Source of the DNA: Lactobacillaceae bacterium AF64-9pH9TA
Lineage (GTDB): Bacteria; Bacillota; Bacilli; Lactobacillales; Lactobacillaceae
Assembly (NCBI GenBank): GCA_027681045.1
Contig: JAQDCK010000003.1
Coordinates: forward strand, 96,368 to 160,367
Length of the DNA stretch: 64,000 nucleotides
Direction: 5' to 3'
This document shows, piece by piece, positions 19,527 through 28,227 of this stretch (positions are counted from its first letter, which is position 1; every line of letters starts with the position of its first letter). A program made the position numbers and the translations under genes. The notes beneath the pieces were generated by a model, which made no database searches, had not been told where the DNA came from, and saw only the letters and a program-made list of their open reading frames with translations.

Positions 19527-20056
19527 TGAAGCTGATTTTTTGGAATACGAAAGCCAAGACTGTCTGGGAGATGATGCTCTTTTTAGCCTTTATTGCTCCG
19601 GTCATCTCACCGATAAAAAATCTGTTTGGGATCGGTTTGGCGGGCTTTTATACTTACTTAATCCAGCTGCTGGCTTGCTTAATCATTTTGAGCTATGACT
19701 TGGCTCTTAGAAAGAGCCGGGAGCTAGTTGAATTACGTCAGTCGCTTGCTAAGGTTTATGTAAAAATTCTGCAGTTCAATTTGCTAGCTGCTAGTCTCTT
19801 TTACATAAGCCAGCTTGTGACTTGTTATTTGTTTGGAGCCCGCATTGCGGGAGCAGCTGAGTTCCGGCTGACGATCATCATTCTGCTGGCTAAGTTTTTG
19901 ATTCTGTTGCTGACAATGTTCTTGTATGCCTATAGCTTTACGCTGCCAAATGGCTGGCCGCTATTAGCAGCAGCTACATTATTGCCACTTTTATATCACT
20001 ACTTAATTGAGCTTGGGCCTCTTTATGGCGCGCTTAGAGCTATTGGCAGCTTGTAG
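19523..20056 (+). CDS. small membrane protein of the ABC cassette
   Basis: 177 aa with about five hydrophobic segments (AFIAPVISPI, FYTYLIQLLACLIILSY, LTIIILLAKFLILLLTMFLYAYSF). No family recognised. Starts inside the end of the preceding gene (ATGA overlap). Probably a second transmembrane half or accessory subunit for the ATPase that follows. Confidence 0.55.
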   Translation: MMKLIFWNTKAKTVWEMMLFLAFIAPVISPIKNLFGIGLAGFYTYLIQLLACLIILSYDLALRKSRELVELRQSLAKVYVKILQFNLLAASLFYISQLVTCYLFGARIAGAAEFRLTIIILLAKFLILLLTMFLYAYSFTLPNGWPLLAAATLLPLLYHYLIELGPLYGALRAIGSL

Positions 20057-20090
20057 GGCAATTACAGCTGATAATTTTTGGAGGAAAGAA

Positions 20091-20696
20091 ATGTTAAAAG
20101 TTGACCACTTGCAGATGTCTTTTCAAGGGCAGGAAGTAATCAAGGACGCGACCTTTATCCTTGAGCCGGGCGACCTGGCCCACATAACCGGGCCAAACGG
20201 TTGCGGAAAATCCACCTTATTTAAAGTGATTACCGGCATCTACCAGGCGACTGGCGGAAAGTGCACTTTGGGCGAAAAAGACGAAATCGGCGCCTTGATT
20301 GAAAACCCCGGCTTCTTGGAATTCGCGGACTTAAAGAGCAACTTGAGTTTTCTGGCCAAGCTCAAGCACGAATTTGACTATGACTATACGCAGACTTTTT
20401 GCCAAAGACTGGGCTTGGATTTAGCCAGCAAGCAGCGCATGAGCAAGTATTCAATTGGGATGCGGCAGAAGGCCGGGATCATCCAGGCTGTCATGGAAAA
20501 ACAGAACGTGATTCTGCTGGATGAACCGTCAAGAGGCTTGGATGCGGATTCCCTTGTGGCTTTCGCAAACTTGGTCAATGACCTGGCTAAAGAAGGGCGA
20601 AGCGTGGTGATCGCATCCCACGATCAAGTGCCAGGCATCAACTACAACAAGCATTATGTCTTAGAACAAGGCGTTCTGACTCAAAATGAAGATTAA
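20091..20696 (+). CDS. ABC transporter ATP-binding protein
   Basis: Compact ATPase of 201 aa. Walker A GPNGCGKST (about residue 36), a Q-loop-like IENPGFLE, the signature in the variant form YSIGMRQKAGI, Walker B VILLDEPSRGLD and the H-loop ASHD. This resembles the NatA/bacteriocin-export class rather than sugar importers. ATG 20091 is chosen because TTGGAGGAAAG lies just upstream and the domain begins there; an upstream in-frame start at 20007 would overlap the previous gene. Overlaps the next gene by 11 bases. Confidence 0.85.
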   Translation: MLKVDHLQMSFQGQEVIKDATFILEPGDLAHITGPNGCGKSTLFKVITGIYQATGGKCTLGEKDEIGALIENPGFLEFADLKSNLSFLAKLKHEFDYDYTQTFCQRLGLDLASKQRMSKYSIGMRQKAGIIQAVMEKQNVILLDEPSRGLDADSLVAFANLVNDLAKEGRSVVIASHDQVPGINYNKHYVLEQGVLTQNED

Positions 20697-21174
20697 CAAA
20701 CAATTTCTGCAATTAAGCGCGGTCGTCAGTCTGCTGGAAGTCTGGATTTTAGAAGTCCAAGGACCGCAGAAAGCAGCAGCGGCAGGGCAGATCAGCTACG
20801 GGATCTACTTGCTCACTCCGGTCACTATCTTGTTTGGCTTGGGCCTTTTGGCCATGCAGCTATGGATCTTTGTTTCCTGTCAGCAAGACTTGCAGGAAGT
20901 CTGGGTCTTCATGAAAGTGCGGCGGTTGTCGGCGAAAGAAGAAAACCGCGCTATCTGGCAATTGCTTAGTCCAGGTTTGGCAACAGCTTATTGGCCCAAC
21001 CTCCTTATTTTATTCTTGGCCTTCAGCTGGCAGCTTTTGCTTGGATTACTGGTATATGTTCTATTGACTGGCTTAGCTGCTTGGGCGGGGATGAAGCTGC
21101 GGAAGAGCTGGCTGATCATCCTGTTTTTAACTTTAATTCGACTATGCTTTTGCTTGTGCTTATCTTTGGGCTAG
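20686..21174 (+). CDS. membrane protein, last gene of the ABC cassette
   Basis: 162 aa with four or five hydrophobic segments; no family recognised. Its ATG lies inside the end of the ATPase gene, so it is translationally coupled. The last 20 residues (FLTLIRLCFCLCLSLG) are unusual. Another frame stays open to 21227 there, so a late frameshift is conceivable but unproven. The terminator follows at 21233. Confidence 0.5.
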   Translation: MKINKQFLQLSAVVSLLEVWILEVQGPQKAAAAGQISYGIYLLTPVTILFGLGLLAMQLWIFVSCQQDLQEVWVFMKVRRLSAKEENRAIWQLLSPGLATAYWPNLLILFLAFSWQLLLGLLVYVLLTGLAAWAGMKLRKSWLIILFLTLIRLCFCLCLSLG

Positions 21175-21232
21175 ATGAAGACCTGGTCCGGTCGCAGGGC
21201 TTTTTCTTCAAAGAATCCAATAGCTGATCTTT

Positions 21233-21262
21233 AACTGCCTAAAATGGGCAGTTTTATTTTTG
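21233..21262 (+). terminator. terminator of the ABC cassette
   Basis: AACTGCC/GGCAGTT stem, then TTTATTTTT. Confidence 0.85.
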
Positions 21263-21347
21263 CTCATTTTTTAGCAAAGCATTGACTAAAATGCTTACAG
21301 AGTTAAGAATAATAGAAGGAAAAGATTGTTTTACTAAGGAGAAAAAA

Positions 21348-22496
21348 TTGCGCTATTACATTCATGCTGATCAGTTTTACCTGCCAAATGGCCGGGAAAA
21401 AGGCGGCTATTTAGAGATTGTTGATGGTAAATTCGGGGCCTACCTGTCAGAAGGCAGCAAAGTGCCGGATGTGGTGGACTACACTGGCTTTAGCGTAGCA
21501 CCGGGCTATGTCGACACCCACATCCACGGTTCTGTTAAAGAAGACGTGATGAAGAGCGACTGGGAGGGGATCAACCGCCTGTCTGAAGCCTTGCTGAGCG
21601 CCGGGGTAACTAGCTGGTTGCCAACGACAGTGACCGCGTCCAGTGAGCAATTAGCTGAAGTCTGCCGAATGCTAGCTGCTCACCAGGGAGAAGAGAACGG
21701 GGCTAAGATTCAAGGGATCCATTTTGAAGGCCCGTTTTTCACGGAAGAACACGCGGGGGCGGAAAATCCAAAATACATGATGGATCCAAGCCCGGCAGAA
21801 CTGGACAAGTGGCTGGAAGCGTCAAAGGGGATGCTGAAGAAGATCTCTCTTGCGCCAGAACGTCCAGGAACGCCAGCCTTCGTAAGCTATGCTGTCAGCC
21901 GGGGAGTCAAGGTAGCCCTGGGCCACTCTAGTGCCAGCTACGACCAGACTAAGGCAGCTGCTCAAGCTGGGGCAACGATTTTTACCCACACCTTTAACGG
22001 GATGCCGGACTTCTCCCACAACCGGCCAAACATTGCCAACGCGGCCATGGCACTGGAGAACATGGACAACGAACTGATTGCGGATGGTCACCACGTCACG
22101 CCTAGCGCCATCAAGGCCCTGCTGGCGGCAAAAGGCAAGGACCATATTGTTTTGATCACCGACTGCATGGAAGCCGGGATGATGCCAGATGGCGACTACA
22201 TGCTAGGGGAACTGCCGGTATACGTTAAGGACGGGATGGCGCGCCTAAAGGAGGGCGACAACCTGGCCGGCAGCGTCTTGCAACTGAAGGACGGAGTGAA
22301 GAACCTGGTTGACTGGGGATTGGCTGGCAAGGAAGAGGCTGTGTTGATGGCCAGCTATAACCCGGCCCGCAGCCAGGGCCTGCTGGATAAGTGCGGGGCA
22401 ATTCGTCCGGGCCTGCCAGCTGACTTCTTGATTTTAAAAGATGACATGTCCCTGGCGAAGACCTACTTAAATGGGGAAATCCGTTGGGAAGAATAA
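21348..22496 (+). CDS. nagA: N-acetylglucosamine-6-phosphate deacetylase
   Basis: Metal-dependent amidohydrolase, 382 aa, releasing acetate from GlcNAc-6-P to give glucosamine 6-phosphate for glycolysis or wall synthesis. Motifs: VDTHIHGS (metal-binding HxH), GIHFEGPFF with the bridging Glu, ALGHSSASYDQ, FTHTFNGMPDFSHNRP and the catalytic Asp in ITDCMEA. The start is TTG 21348, backed by AAGGAG six bases upstream and the usual NagA length; upstream in-frame starts would add a poorly conserved extension. No nagB is adjacent. Confidence 0.93.
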   Translation: MRYYIHADQFYLPNGREKGGYLEIVDGKFGAYLSEGSKVPDVVDYTGFSVAPGYVDTHIHGSVKEDVMKSDWEGINRLSEALLSAGVTSWLPTTVTASSEQLAEVCRMLAAHQGEENGAKIQGIHFEGPFFTEEHAGAENPKYMMDPSPAELDKWLEASKGMLKKISLAPERPGTPAFVSYAVSRGVKVALGHSSASYDQTKAAAQAGATIFTHTFNGMPDFSHNRPNIANAAMALENMDNELIADGHHVTPSAIKALLAAKGKDHIVLITDCMEAGMMPDGDYMLGELPVYVKDGMARLKEGDNLAGSVLQLKDGVKNLVDWGLAGKEEAVLMASYNPARSQGLLDKCGAIRPGLPADFLILKDDMSLAKTYLNGEIRWEE

Positions 22497-22510
22497 TAAG
22501 TATAAAGAGA

Positions 22511-22552
22511 AAAAAGCCTGTCTTCCAAAATTGCGGAAGGCAGGCTTTTTGT
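22511..22552. terminator. bidirectional terminator between nagA and ntd
   Basis: AAAGCCTGTCTTCC pairs with GGAAGGCAGGCTTT (one mismatch) with A and T runs on both flanks, serving the two converging genes. Confidence 0.88.
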
Positions 22553-22567
22553 TAGATATAGTTGTTT

Positions 22568-23041
22568 TTAGTATACGGCACCTTCGTAGAAGTCGAAGCG
22601 CAACTTGTTGAAGTTGAAGTCCTTCAGCTGGCTCATCTTGATCACGTTGTCGCTGACGCCCCAGCTCATGAGGTTGATCGGCTTGCCGTAGTCTTCGTCC
22701 GGGATGACCAACAGGACGTACTTGCCTTGACTCAAGGCGTAGCCCAGTTCCATGCCCAGGCCGACGTCTTCTTCGTCAGGGATGTAGACACCCAGCATGA
22801 CGTCGTTGGTCTTGATCCCGTTCAAGTCGTTGTTGTAGGTGGCCGTAGCCCAAACCTTGTCGTGCAGGTATTCCGGGTGTTCGTCAACCCGGATGCCCTT
22901 GTACTGGTTGTCCAGGGGAACGTAGCTGTTTTCCAGGTCAACCGTTGGGTTTTCCTTGAGGGCTTCCATGGCTTCCTTGTAGGCTTTGTTTTGGCGGTCA
23001 GTGAACCAGCCGGCACCGAAGTAGATCGTCTTTTTCGGCAT
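22568..23041 (-). CDS. ntd: nucleoside 2-deoxyribosyltransferase
   Basis: Transfers 2-deoxyribose between purine and pyrimidine bases in nucleoside salvage, in the cytoplasm as a hexamer. It is 157 aa from ATG 23041 (MPKKTIYFGAGW), the start of the characterised protein, with AAAGGA upstream; the in-frame ATG at 23059 would add six residues. The catalytic Glu lies in GLGMELGYAL (about residue 98). As I remember it, the L. leichmannii type II enzyme is identical except for a few positions (for example Val for Ile after ENPT), which supports the species assignment. Confidence 0.95.
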   Translation of the reverse strand: MPKKTIYFGAGWFTDRQNKAYKEAMEALKENPTVDLENSYVPLDNQYKGIRVDEHPEYLHDKVWATATYNNDLNGIKTNDVMLGVYIPDEEDVGLGMELGYALSQGKYVLLVIPDEDYGKPINLMSWGVSDNVIKMSQLKDFNFNKLRFDFYEGAVY

Positions 23042-23218
23042 ATCTTGTATTCCTTTCATGTCCGTTGCGAGATATTGTGTTTCTTTTTCTAGAATAACTT
23101 TACCATTTTCCGCCCCGGCTGACTAGTCAAAAATTAAGCATCAGCAAAGTTGCCCAGCGGCAGAAAGCTTATAATAAAAATAGCTGTATTTTTGAAAAAA
23201 GGGGTGGACTAAATAAAA

Positions 23219-23698
23219 ATGACTGAAGAACTCTTAAAAGCGGAAAGCTGTTTTGTTTTGCGGGCCGAAGACCGGGCTGACATGTTTGCCCAAGTCTACA
23301 AAAAGCTGCTGGAGCAGGGGCTGGTAGCGGCCGGCTTTTTAGACCAGGTGGTGGACAGAGAAGAGGACTTTCCGACCGGCCTGGCTAGCTGCAATCTGGC
23401 CCCAGGCCTCCCCAACCTGGCTTTTCCGCACACGGAAGGCTGCTTTGTCAAAGAGCAGCGGATTGTTCCCATTAAGCTGCTGGCCCCGGTCAGCTTCAAG
23501 AGCATGGTTGATCCCAGCCGCGAATTGCCAGTTGGCTTTTGCTTTATGCTGCTGGACCAAAAGGTAGACGGCCAGGCTGAACTATTAGCCAGAACCATGA
23601 CCTTCCTCAGCCGGGCTGAACCAGCAGCCCTCAGCCGGATTTTTGCCCAGACTGATCCTGCCGGCTTGTACTCTGCCCTGCAGGAAGAGGGATTTTAA
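23219..23698 (+). CDS. PTS EIIA domain protein, fructose/galactitol-like
   Basis: 159-aa single-domain EIIA. The phosphorylatable His is in LAFPHTEG (about residue 69), the arrangement of Fru/Gat/Ntr-type EIIA domains. GGGGTGG precedes the ATG. No EIIB or EIIC gene lies nearby, so it is an orphan: it either completes a distant permease or has a regulatory phosphotransfer role. It converges with the phosphatase gene, leaving only nine bases between their ends and no terminator. Confidence 0.78.
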   Translation: MTEELLKAESCFVLRAEDRADMFAQVYKKLLEQGLVAAGFLDQVVDREEDFPTGLASCNLAPGLPNLAFPHTEGCFVKEQRIVPIKLLAPVSFKSMVDPSRELPVGFCFMLLDQKVDGQAELLARTMTFLSRAEPAALSRIFAQTDPAGLYSALQEEGF

Positions 23699-23707
23699 TT
23701 CTGGCGC

Positions 23708-24505
23708 TTATTTCTCCAAGTATATCGTCCGCAAATCCAACAGGTCAGCATTAGAGAGGCCGATCTGCTGGTGAAGGTAGGCGTTGATGCTGCCGTAGTT
23801 CCGGTTGATGACATCCAGCAGGTACTTGAAGTAGGCCGGCTGTACAGTCTGCAAATCGCGGAAGGTCACCAGGAGGCTGTCATCAGCTCCGGCGGCCTTT
23901 TCCTTGGCCAAAAGCTGACTGACGAAGTCCTTGATTACTTCATTAGTGAAGAGGTAGTCTTTTTCAATGGTTTTCATCGGTACACCTAAGGCCGTCAAGA
24001 TCAGGATTGCCCCGAAACCGGTCCGGTCTTTCCCGGCCGTGCAGTGGAAAAGCACGCTCTCGCCGTCTTTCTCATTAGCCAGGAGAATTTCAAACAAGTG
24101 CTGGTAGGCCTTGTAGGCGTTCTTCCCGGTTGCCATGTTCTTGTAGGCCCACAGCATCCGCTGGTAGCCCCAGCCTGGATCCTGGCTTTCTCTTGCCATG
24201 TCGGAAATGCTCATGGTGGAGTTGGTCAAGTCCTCATCAAAAACGGGGTCGGCGAAGTACTCAACGCCCGCGATCTTCCGGTCCGGCTGCTTGTTTCTTT
24301 CGAAACTGGTCCGGAGGTCGATATCGTACTTAAGCCCGTAGCTGCGCAGGTATTCCTGGTCTTCCTTGAGCAGGTCGGCCAAGTGCCCGCTCCGGATTAG
24401 CTTGTGCATTTTGATCTTTTTGCCGGAAACGGTCTGGTAGCCGCCCAGTTCACGGAAGTTCCGGCCGCCTTTAACGTCCAGCAATTGCTGCTTTAATGAA
24501 GTCAT
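23708..24505 (-). CDS. tyrosine/serine protein phosphatase (Y_phosphatase3/LipA-like)
   Basis: 265 aa. The P-loop signature HCTAGKDRTGFGA (about residue 155) carries the nucleophilic Cys and catalytic Arg. GGRNFRELGGYQT near the N-terminus is typical of the PF13350-type phosphatases; the DLRTSFERN element is also present. In other bacteria such enzymes dephosphorylate phosphotyrosine or phosphoinositides. No kinase is adjacent. AAAGGA precedes ATG on the minus strand. Confidence 0.88.
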   Translation of the reverse strand: MTSLKQQLLDVKGGRNFRELGGYQTVSGKKIKMHKLIRSGHLADLLKEDQEYLRSYGLKYDIDLRTSFERNKQPDRKIAGVEYFADPVFDEDLTNSTMSISDMARESQDPGWGYQRMLWAYKNMATGKNAYKAYQHLFEILLANEKDGESVLFHCTAGKDRTGFGAILILTALGVPMKTIEKDYLFTNEVIKDFVSQLLAKEKAAGADDSLLVTFRDLQTVQPAYFKYLLDVINRNYGSINAYLHQQIGLSNADLLDLRTIYLEK

Positions 24506-24701
24506 TTTTCGAATCCTTTCTTATTTGTATGTCTGTATTTTCTTTTTATTGTTTTCTAGCGGTTGATTTTTTCATCTTGCTAAAAAAATGCTCACCTGCA
24601 AGTTTAAGATGTAACAATTTTGCGAAAGCGCATTACTAAACTGTGACTTATGTTAAAATATAGATAAGCGAAATACGTAGATAGTACGGGAGATGAGCAC
24701 T

Positions 24702-25175
24702 ATGACTGAAGAAAAAATCAAAATTTTGGTACCTGTCGATGGATCTGAATCCGCTGAACGTGCTTTTGACAAGGCCGTGAAAATTGCCGCCAACAACGGC
24801 TACCACGTTGATGTGTTGAACGTGATCGACACCCGGCAGTTCATGGGCGAAATGCAGGACACCTTGATCTCAGGCGACACGATCTACCAAATGACCCAAG
24901 ACTCAGAGGAATACCTCAAGAGCCTCAAGCAATGGGCCCACGACAACCTGGCCTTTGACGACATTGACTACCACATCCGTTACGGCAGCCCGAAGAGAAT
25001 CATCTCTTACGACTTCGTCAAGGACCACGGCAACAACTTGATCGTGATGGGCGCCACCGGTTTGAACGCCGTTGAGCGGATGCTGATGGGGTCAGTTACT
25101 GAATACGTCAACCAGCACGCCATGGCCGATGTCTTGATCGTCAGAACTGACGTCAACAACATGCCTGCCAAGTAA
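24702..25175 (+). CDS. universal stress protein
   Basis: UspA-domain protein of about 157 aa. ILVPVDGSESAERAFDKA opens the fold and the ATP-binding signature GATGLNAVERMLMGSVTEYV is intact near residue 125-140, so it is of the nucleotide-binding class. ATG 24702 is preferred over 24693 because GGGAG lies at the right distance. The promoter region has an extended -10-like TATGTTAAAAT at about 24650 and a cre-like GAAAGCGCA at 24625. Confidence 0.9.
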   Translation: MTEEKIKILVPVDGSESAERAFDKAVKIAANNGYHVDVLNVIDTRQFMGEMQDTLISGDTIYQMTQDSEEYLKSLKQWAHDNLAFDDIDYHIRYGSPKRIISYDFVKDHGNNLIVMGATGLNAVERMLMGSVTEYVNQHAMADVLIVRTDVNNMPAK

Positions 25176-25202
25176 GCTGACTGATAAAAGTATATCTTAA
25201 AA

Positions 25203-25240
25203 AGAGAACGTTTGGAACAATTTCCAAACGTTCTCTTATT
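25203..25240 (+). terminator. terminator after the universal stress gene
   Basis: AGAGAACGTTTGGAA/TTCCAAACGTTCTCT, a 15-bp perfect stem with a CAAT-type loop. Confidence 0.9.
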
Positions 25241-25387
25241 TCCTGCTTATTTAACTCAAATTTTACTTTTGTTCGGATTTTAGCCAATTAAGTTAGTGGT
25301 TTGTGCAATTTTTCGCTATTTCATTAACCTTTTTCTGGCAAAATTGGACCGGATCAATTAGTTTGGCTAAAAAAAACTGAAAAACGC

Positions 25388-25417
25388 TTGCTAAAACCCG
25401 AATATTTTTGGTAGAAT
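25388..25417 (+). promoter_or_regulatory. promoter for the structured RNA/phnD
   Basis: TTGCTA, 18 bp, TAGAAT. Transcription would begin at about 25423, exactly where the closing helix of the RNA below begins. Confidence 0.55.
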
Positions 25418-25422
25418 TGTTC

Positions 25423-25565
25423 CAGAACACAGATGCGAGATTCGCCTTGCTGTCGTTCTGATGAGATGTATGAGCGTGGGAGCCGGCCCATAGTGAAGGC
25501 TTTTGTGTGGACTTTTCTCTGGCTGCTTTCATGCTCATCCCTTATGCTGCTGTTGTACTGTTTTA
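25423..25565 (+). ncRNA. structured RNA between usp and phnD: bistable leader or 6S-like RNA
   Basis: The 5' segment CAGAACACAG (25423-25432) can pair with CTGTTGTACTG (25550-25560, followed by TTTT) or with the near-identical CTGTCGTTCTG (25450-25460). Between lies a hairpin in which ATGAGC (25470-25475) pairs with GCTCAT (25533-25538) and AGCC with GGCT. Two mutually exclusive helices, one next to a U run, suggest a cis switch for phnD. The long closed rod with an internal bubble equally resembles 6S RNA, and a Lactobacillales RNA class named Lacto-usp is remembered as lying beside usp genes. Which applies is open. Confidence 0.5.
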
Positions 25566-25596
25566 ACTTTCATTAACCATTTTTCAGGGGGAAATA

Positions 25597-26538
25597 ATGA
25601 AAAAGTTCAAGAAAGCATTGTTTGGTGCTTTAACTGTTGCTGCTGCCGTGCTGGCAACTGCTTGCTCTTCAAGCAAGTCATCTTCTTCATCAAAGGGCTA
25701 CACTCCATCAAAGTCACACCCTTTGACGATCCAATTTGTTCCTAGTCAAGCTGCTTCCACTTTGGAAGCCAAGGCTAAGCCGCTTGAAAAGATCCTTTCC
25801 AAGAAGCTTGGTGTTCCGGTTAAGATCTCAATGTCAACCGACTACAACACGGTTGTCGAAGCCATGAAGTCAAAGAAGGTTGACGTCGGCTTCCTGCCAC
25901 CGGATGGTTACGTTCTGGCCCACAAGCAAAAGGCGGCTGACGTTCTGCTGCAAGCTCTCCGTTACGGGGTAAAGCAGCCAGGCGGTAAGGCAACCAAGAA
26001 GCTGGTTAAGTTCTACCGGGCAGAAATCCTGGTTAAGAAGGGGTCAAAGATCAAGAGTTGGAAGGACTTGAAGGGCAAGAAGATTGCCGTTCAAAACGCT
26101 ACTTCTTCAGCCGGCTACATTTTCCCAATCGCTGAATTGAAGGAAAAGGGCCTGGACTTGACTAAGAAGGGCAACGCCAACTTGGTAACTGTAACTGGCC
26201 ACGACCAAGCCGTGCTTGACGTTCTTAACGGGGACGTTGACGCTGCCTTCACTTTCGAAGACGCACGTAACACTGTTTTGGCCGACCAACCAAACATCAT
26301 GAAGAAGGTTGTTCCAATCTACTTCACTAAGGGTATCCCTAACGACACTATCTCAGTTCGTTCAGACATGAGCAGCTCCTTCCGTAAGAAGCTGTCCAAG
26401 GCCTTCGAATCTCTGCGCGATGACAAGAAGAGTTTGAAGATTATCGAAAGCATCTACAGCCACGAAGGCTACACCCCTTCAAAGGACTCAAACTTCGACA
26501 TCGTCCGCAAGTACGACAAGATGGCTGCTAGCAAGTAG
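25597..26538 (+). CDS. phnD: phosphonate/phosphate-type ABC transporter substrate-binding lipoprotein
   Basis: 313-aa PhnD-family binding protein, lipid-anchored: signal peptide ending LATAC at residue 23, then a Ser/Lys-rich linker. Family features are PLTIQFVPSQAASTLEAKAKPLEK, VDVGFLPPDGYVLAHK and GKKIAVQNATSSAGYIFP. CAGGGGGA precedes ATG. No C-P lyase or phosphonatase gene is present in the window, so the ligand may be phosphate, phosphite or another small oxyanion or ester rather than a catabolised phosphonate. Confidence 0.85.
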   Translation: MKKFKKALFGALTVAAAVLATACSSSKSSSSSKGYTPSKSHPLTIQFVPSQAASTLEAKAKPLEKILSKKLGVPVKISMSTDYNTVVEAMKSKKVDVGFLPPDGYVLAHKQKAADVLLQALRYGVKQPGGKATKKLVKFYRAEILVKKGSKIKSWKDLKGKKIAVQNATSSAGYIFPIAELKEKGLDLTKKGNANLVTVTGHDQAVLDVLNGDVDAAFTFEDARNTVLADQPNIMKKVVPIYFTKGIPNDTISVRSDMSSSFRKKLSKAFESLRDDKKSLKIIESIYSHEGYTPSKDSNFDIVRKYDKMAASK

Positions 26539-26577
26539 TCATTGATATCACAAAGACTATCAACTGAATACTATAGT

Positions 26578-26613
26578 GAAATCGTGCCCCGCTTTACGTA
26601 GGACACGATTTTC
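26578..26613 (+). terminator. hairpin between phnD and phnC
   Basis: GAAATCGTG-CC/GG-CACGATTTTC stem with a TTTT-containing 3' arm. Probably a partial terminator that keeps the binding protein in excess over the ATPase and permeases. Confidence 0.6.
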
Positions 26614-26653
26614 AATGAAAAGGCAAATTTAGTTATTTAAGGAGTTATTATTC

Positions 26654-27424
26654 ATGGCAGAACAGCCGATGATCGAAATGAAGAACGTTACCAAGGTCTA
26701 CGACAATGGTACCGTTGGTTTGAAGAACATCAACCTGAAAATCAACAAGGGTGAGTTCGTGGTAGTCGTTGGTCTTTCCGGTGCCGGAAAGTCCACTCTG
26801 CTCCGGGCCATCAACCGCCTGCACGACATTTCTGAAGGCGACATCTTGATTGACGGTGAGTCAATCACCAAGGCCAAGGGCAAGAACCTGCGCCTCATGC
26901 GGCGCAAGATTGGGATGATCTTCCAAAGCTTCAACCTGGTCAAGCGTTCCAGCGTTTTAAGAAACGTTTTGGCTGGCCGCCTGGCTTACTACCCAACCTG
27001 GAAGACTACTTTCAACCTCTTTACTAACGAAGACAAGCAAAGAGCTTATGAAGCCCTGCAAAGCGTTGGTATGGCGGAAAAGGTATACTCCCGTGCTGAT
27101 GAGTTGTCCGGTGGTCAGCAGCAGCGGGTGGCTATCGCCCGGGTGCTGACCCAAAGACCGGAAATTATTCTAGCCGACGAACCAACTGCTTCTTTGGATC
27201 CGAAGACTTCCCGCCAGGTTATGGAAGACTTGAAGATGCTGAACGAAAAGTATGACATGACGGTCGTGGCCAACCTGCACTCAATTGAACTGGCCAAGGA
27301 ATTCGGCCACCGGGTCATCGGTGTCCGGGCCGGGGAAATCGTATATGACGGCAAGATGGAAGACACGCCGCAAAGCGTCTTCGACAACATCTACAACGGC
27401 GGCAAGGGTAAGGAGGAAGACTAA
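26654..27424 (+). CDS. phnC: phosphonate-type ABC transporter ATP-binding protein
   Basis: 256-aa ATPase: Walker [10 protein letters not shown], signature [14 protein letters not shown], Walker [14 protein letters not shown]-loop NLHS (Asn-Leu-His, as in PhnC proteins). The [17 protein letters not shown] tail is typical of the family. AAGGAG lies 8 bases before ATG. Ends two bases before phnE. Confidence 0.9.
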   Translation: MAEQPMIEMKNVTKVYDNGTVGLKNINLKINKGEFVVVVGLSGAGKSTLLRAINRLHDISEGDILIDGESITKAKGKNLRLMRRKIGMIFQSFNLVKRSSVLRNVLAGRLAYYPTWKTTFNLFTNEDKQRAYEALQSVGMAEKVYSRADELSGGQQQRVAIARVLTQRPEIILADEPTASLDPKTSRQVMEDLKMLNEKYDMTVVANLHSIELAKEFGHRVIGVRAGEIVYDGKMEDTPQSVFDNIYNGGKGKEED

Positions 27425-27426
27425 CA

Positions 27427-28227
27427 ATGTCAGCAACTGACCGCGACATGTTAAAACTTCCAAAAAAGAAGTTTAAGATGTGGAACTGGGTCTGGGTCAT
27501 TTTAATGATCTTGGGTCTGGTTTTATCTGTTAACAACACGCAGACCAGTCTGCCGGAATTTTTCGCCAATTTTGACCAGTTCGCGGAAATCTTCGTGCAG
27601 ATGGCCCAGCCGGACTGGTCATACGCCGGCACTGCCATTCCTTACCTGGTGGAAACGATCAAGATGGCCATCATCAGTACGGTTATCGGGTCCCTTTTGG
27701 CCTTCGTCTACTCACTTTTGATCGCCAGAAACATTGTCCACAACCGGGTAATTACCAGCGTTCTGCGTTTCATCATGAACATCATCAGAACGATTCCTGA
27801 CCTGCTCTTGGGTTCAATCTTCGTTGCCATCGTTGGTATCGGCCCAGTTGCCGGTATCCTGGCCTTGACTGTCTTCACCTTCGGTGTTGTTGTCAAGCTC
27901 TTCTACGAAGCCATCGAAACTATTGATCCAGGTCCAAGTGAAGCCATCAAGGCAGTCGGGGGCAACGGGATAAACAACATCATGTTTGCCGTTATGCCGC
28001 AGATTCTGCCTTACTTCATCAGCTACGCCCTGTACGCTTTTGAAATCAACGTCCGGGCATCCACGATCCTCGGTTACATCGGTGCCGGTGGTATCGGTCT
28101 GCAGCTGAAGAACACTTTGGACATGTTCAACTACAACCAAACGGGGATGATCATCTTGGTTGTCTTCCTGGTTGTTTTGGTCATCGACTTTGTTTCAACT
28201 AAAGCAAGGGAGGCTTTGATGCGCTAA
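27427..28227 (+). CDS. phnE: phosphonate-type ABC permease, first PhnE
   Basis: 266-aa inner-membrane permease with five or six helices and an EAA-like docking loop (FYEAIETIDPGPSEAIKAVGGNG). It is followed by a second, homologous permease, so the channel is a heterodimer rather than a PhnE homodimer. GTAAGGAGG overlaps the end of phnC; the stop codon overlaps the next ATG (TAATG). Confidence 0.88.
   Translation: MSATDRDMLKLPKKKFKMWNWVWVILMILGLVLSVNNTQTSLPEFFANFDQFAEIFVQMAQPDWSYAGTAIPYLVETIKMAIISTVIGSLLAFVYSLLIARNIVHNRVITSVLRFIMNIIRTIPDLLLGSIFVAIVGIGPVAGILALTVFTFGVVVKLFYEAIETIDPGPSEAIKAVGGNGINNIMFAVMPQILPYFISYALYAFEINVRASTILGYIGAGGIGLQLKNTLDMFNYNQTGMIILVVFLVVLVIDFVSTKAREALMR

Noticed and set aside
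20991..21227. Alternative frame continuing past the last ABC-cassette membrane gene
   Set aside because: It might mark a late frameshift, but the called gene is already a plausible length and has the coupled start; without homologues this cannot be decided.
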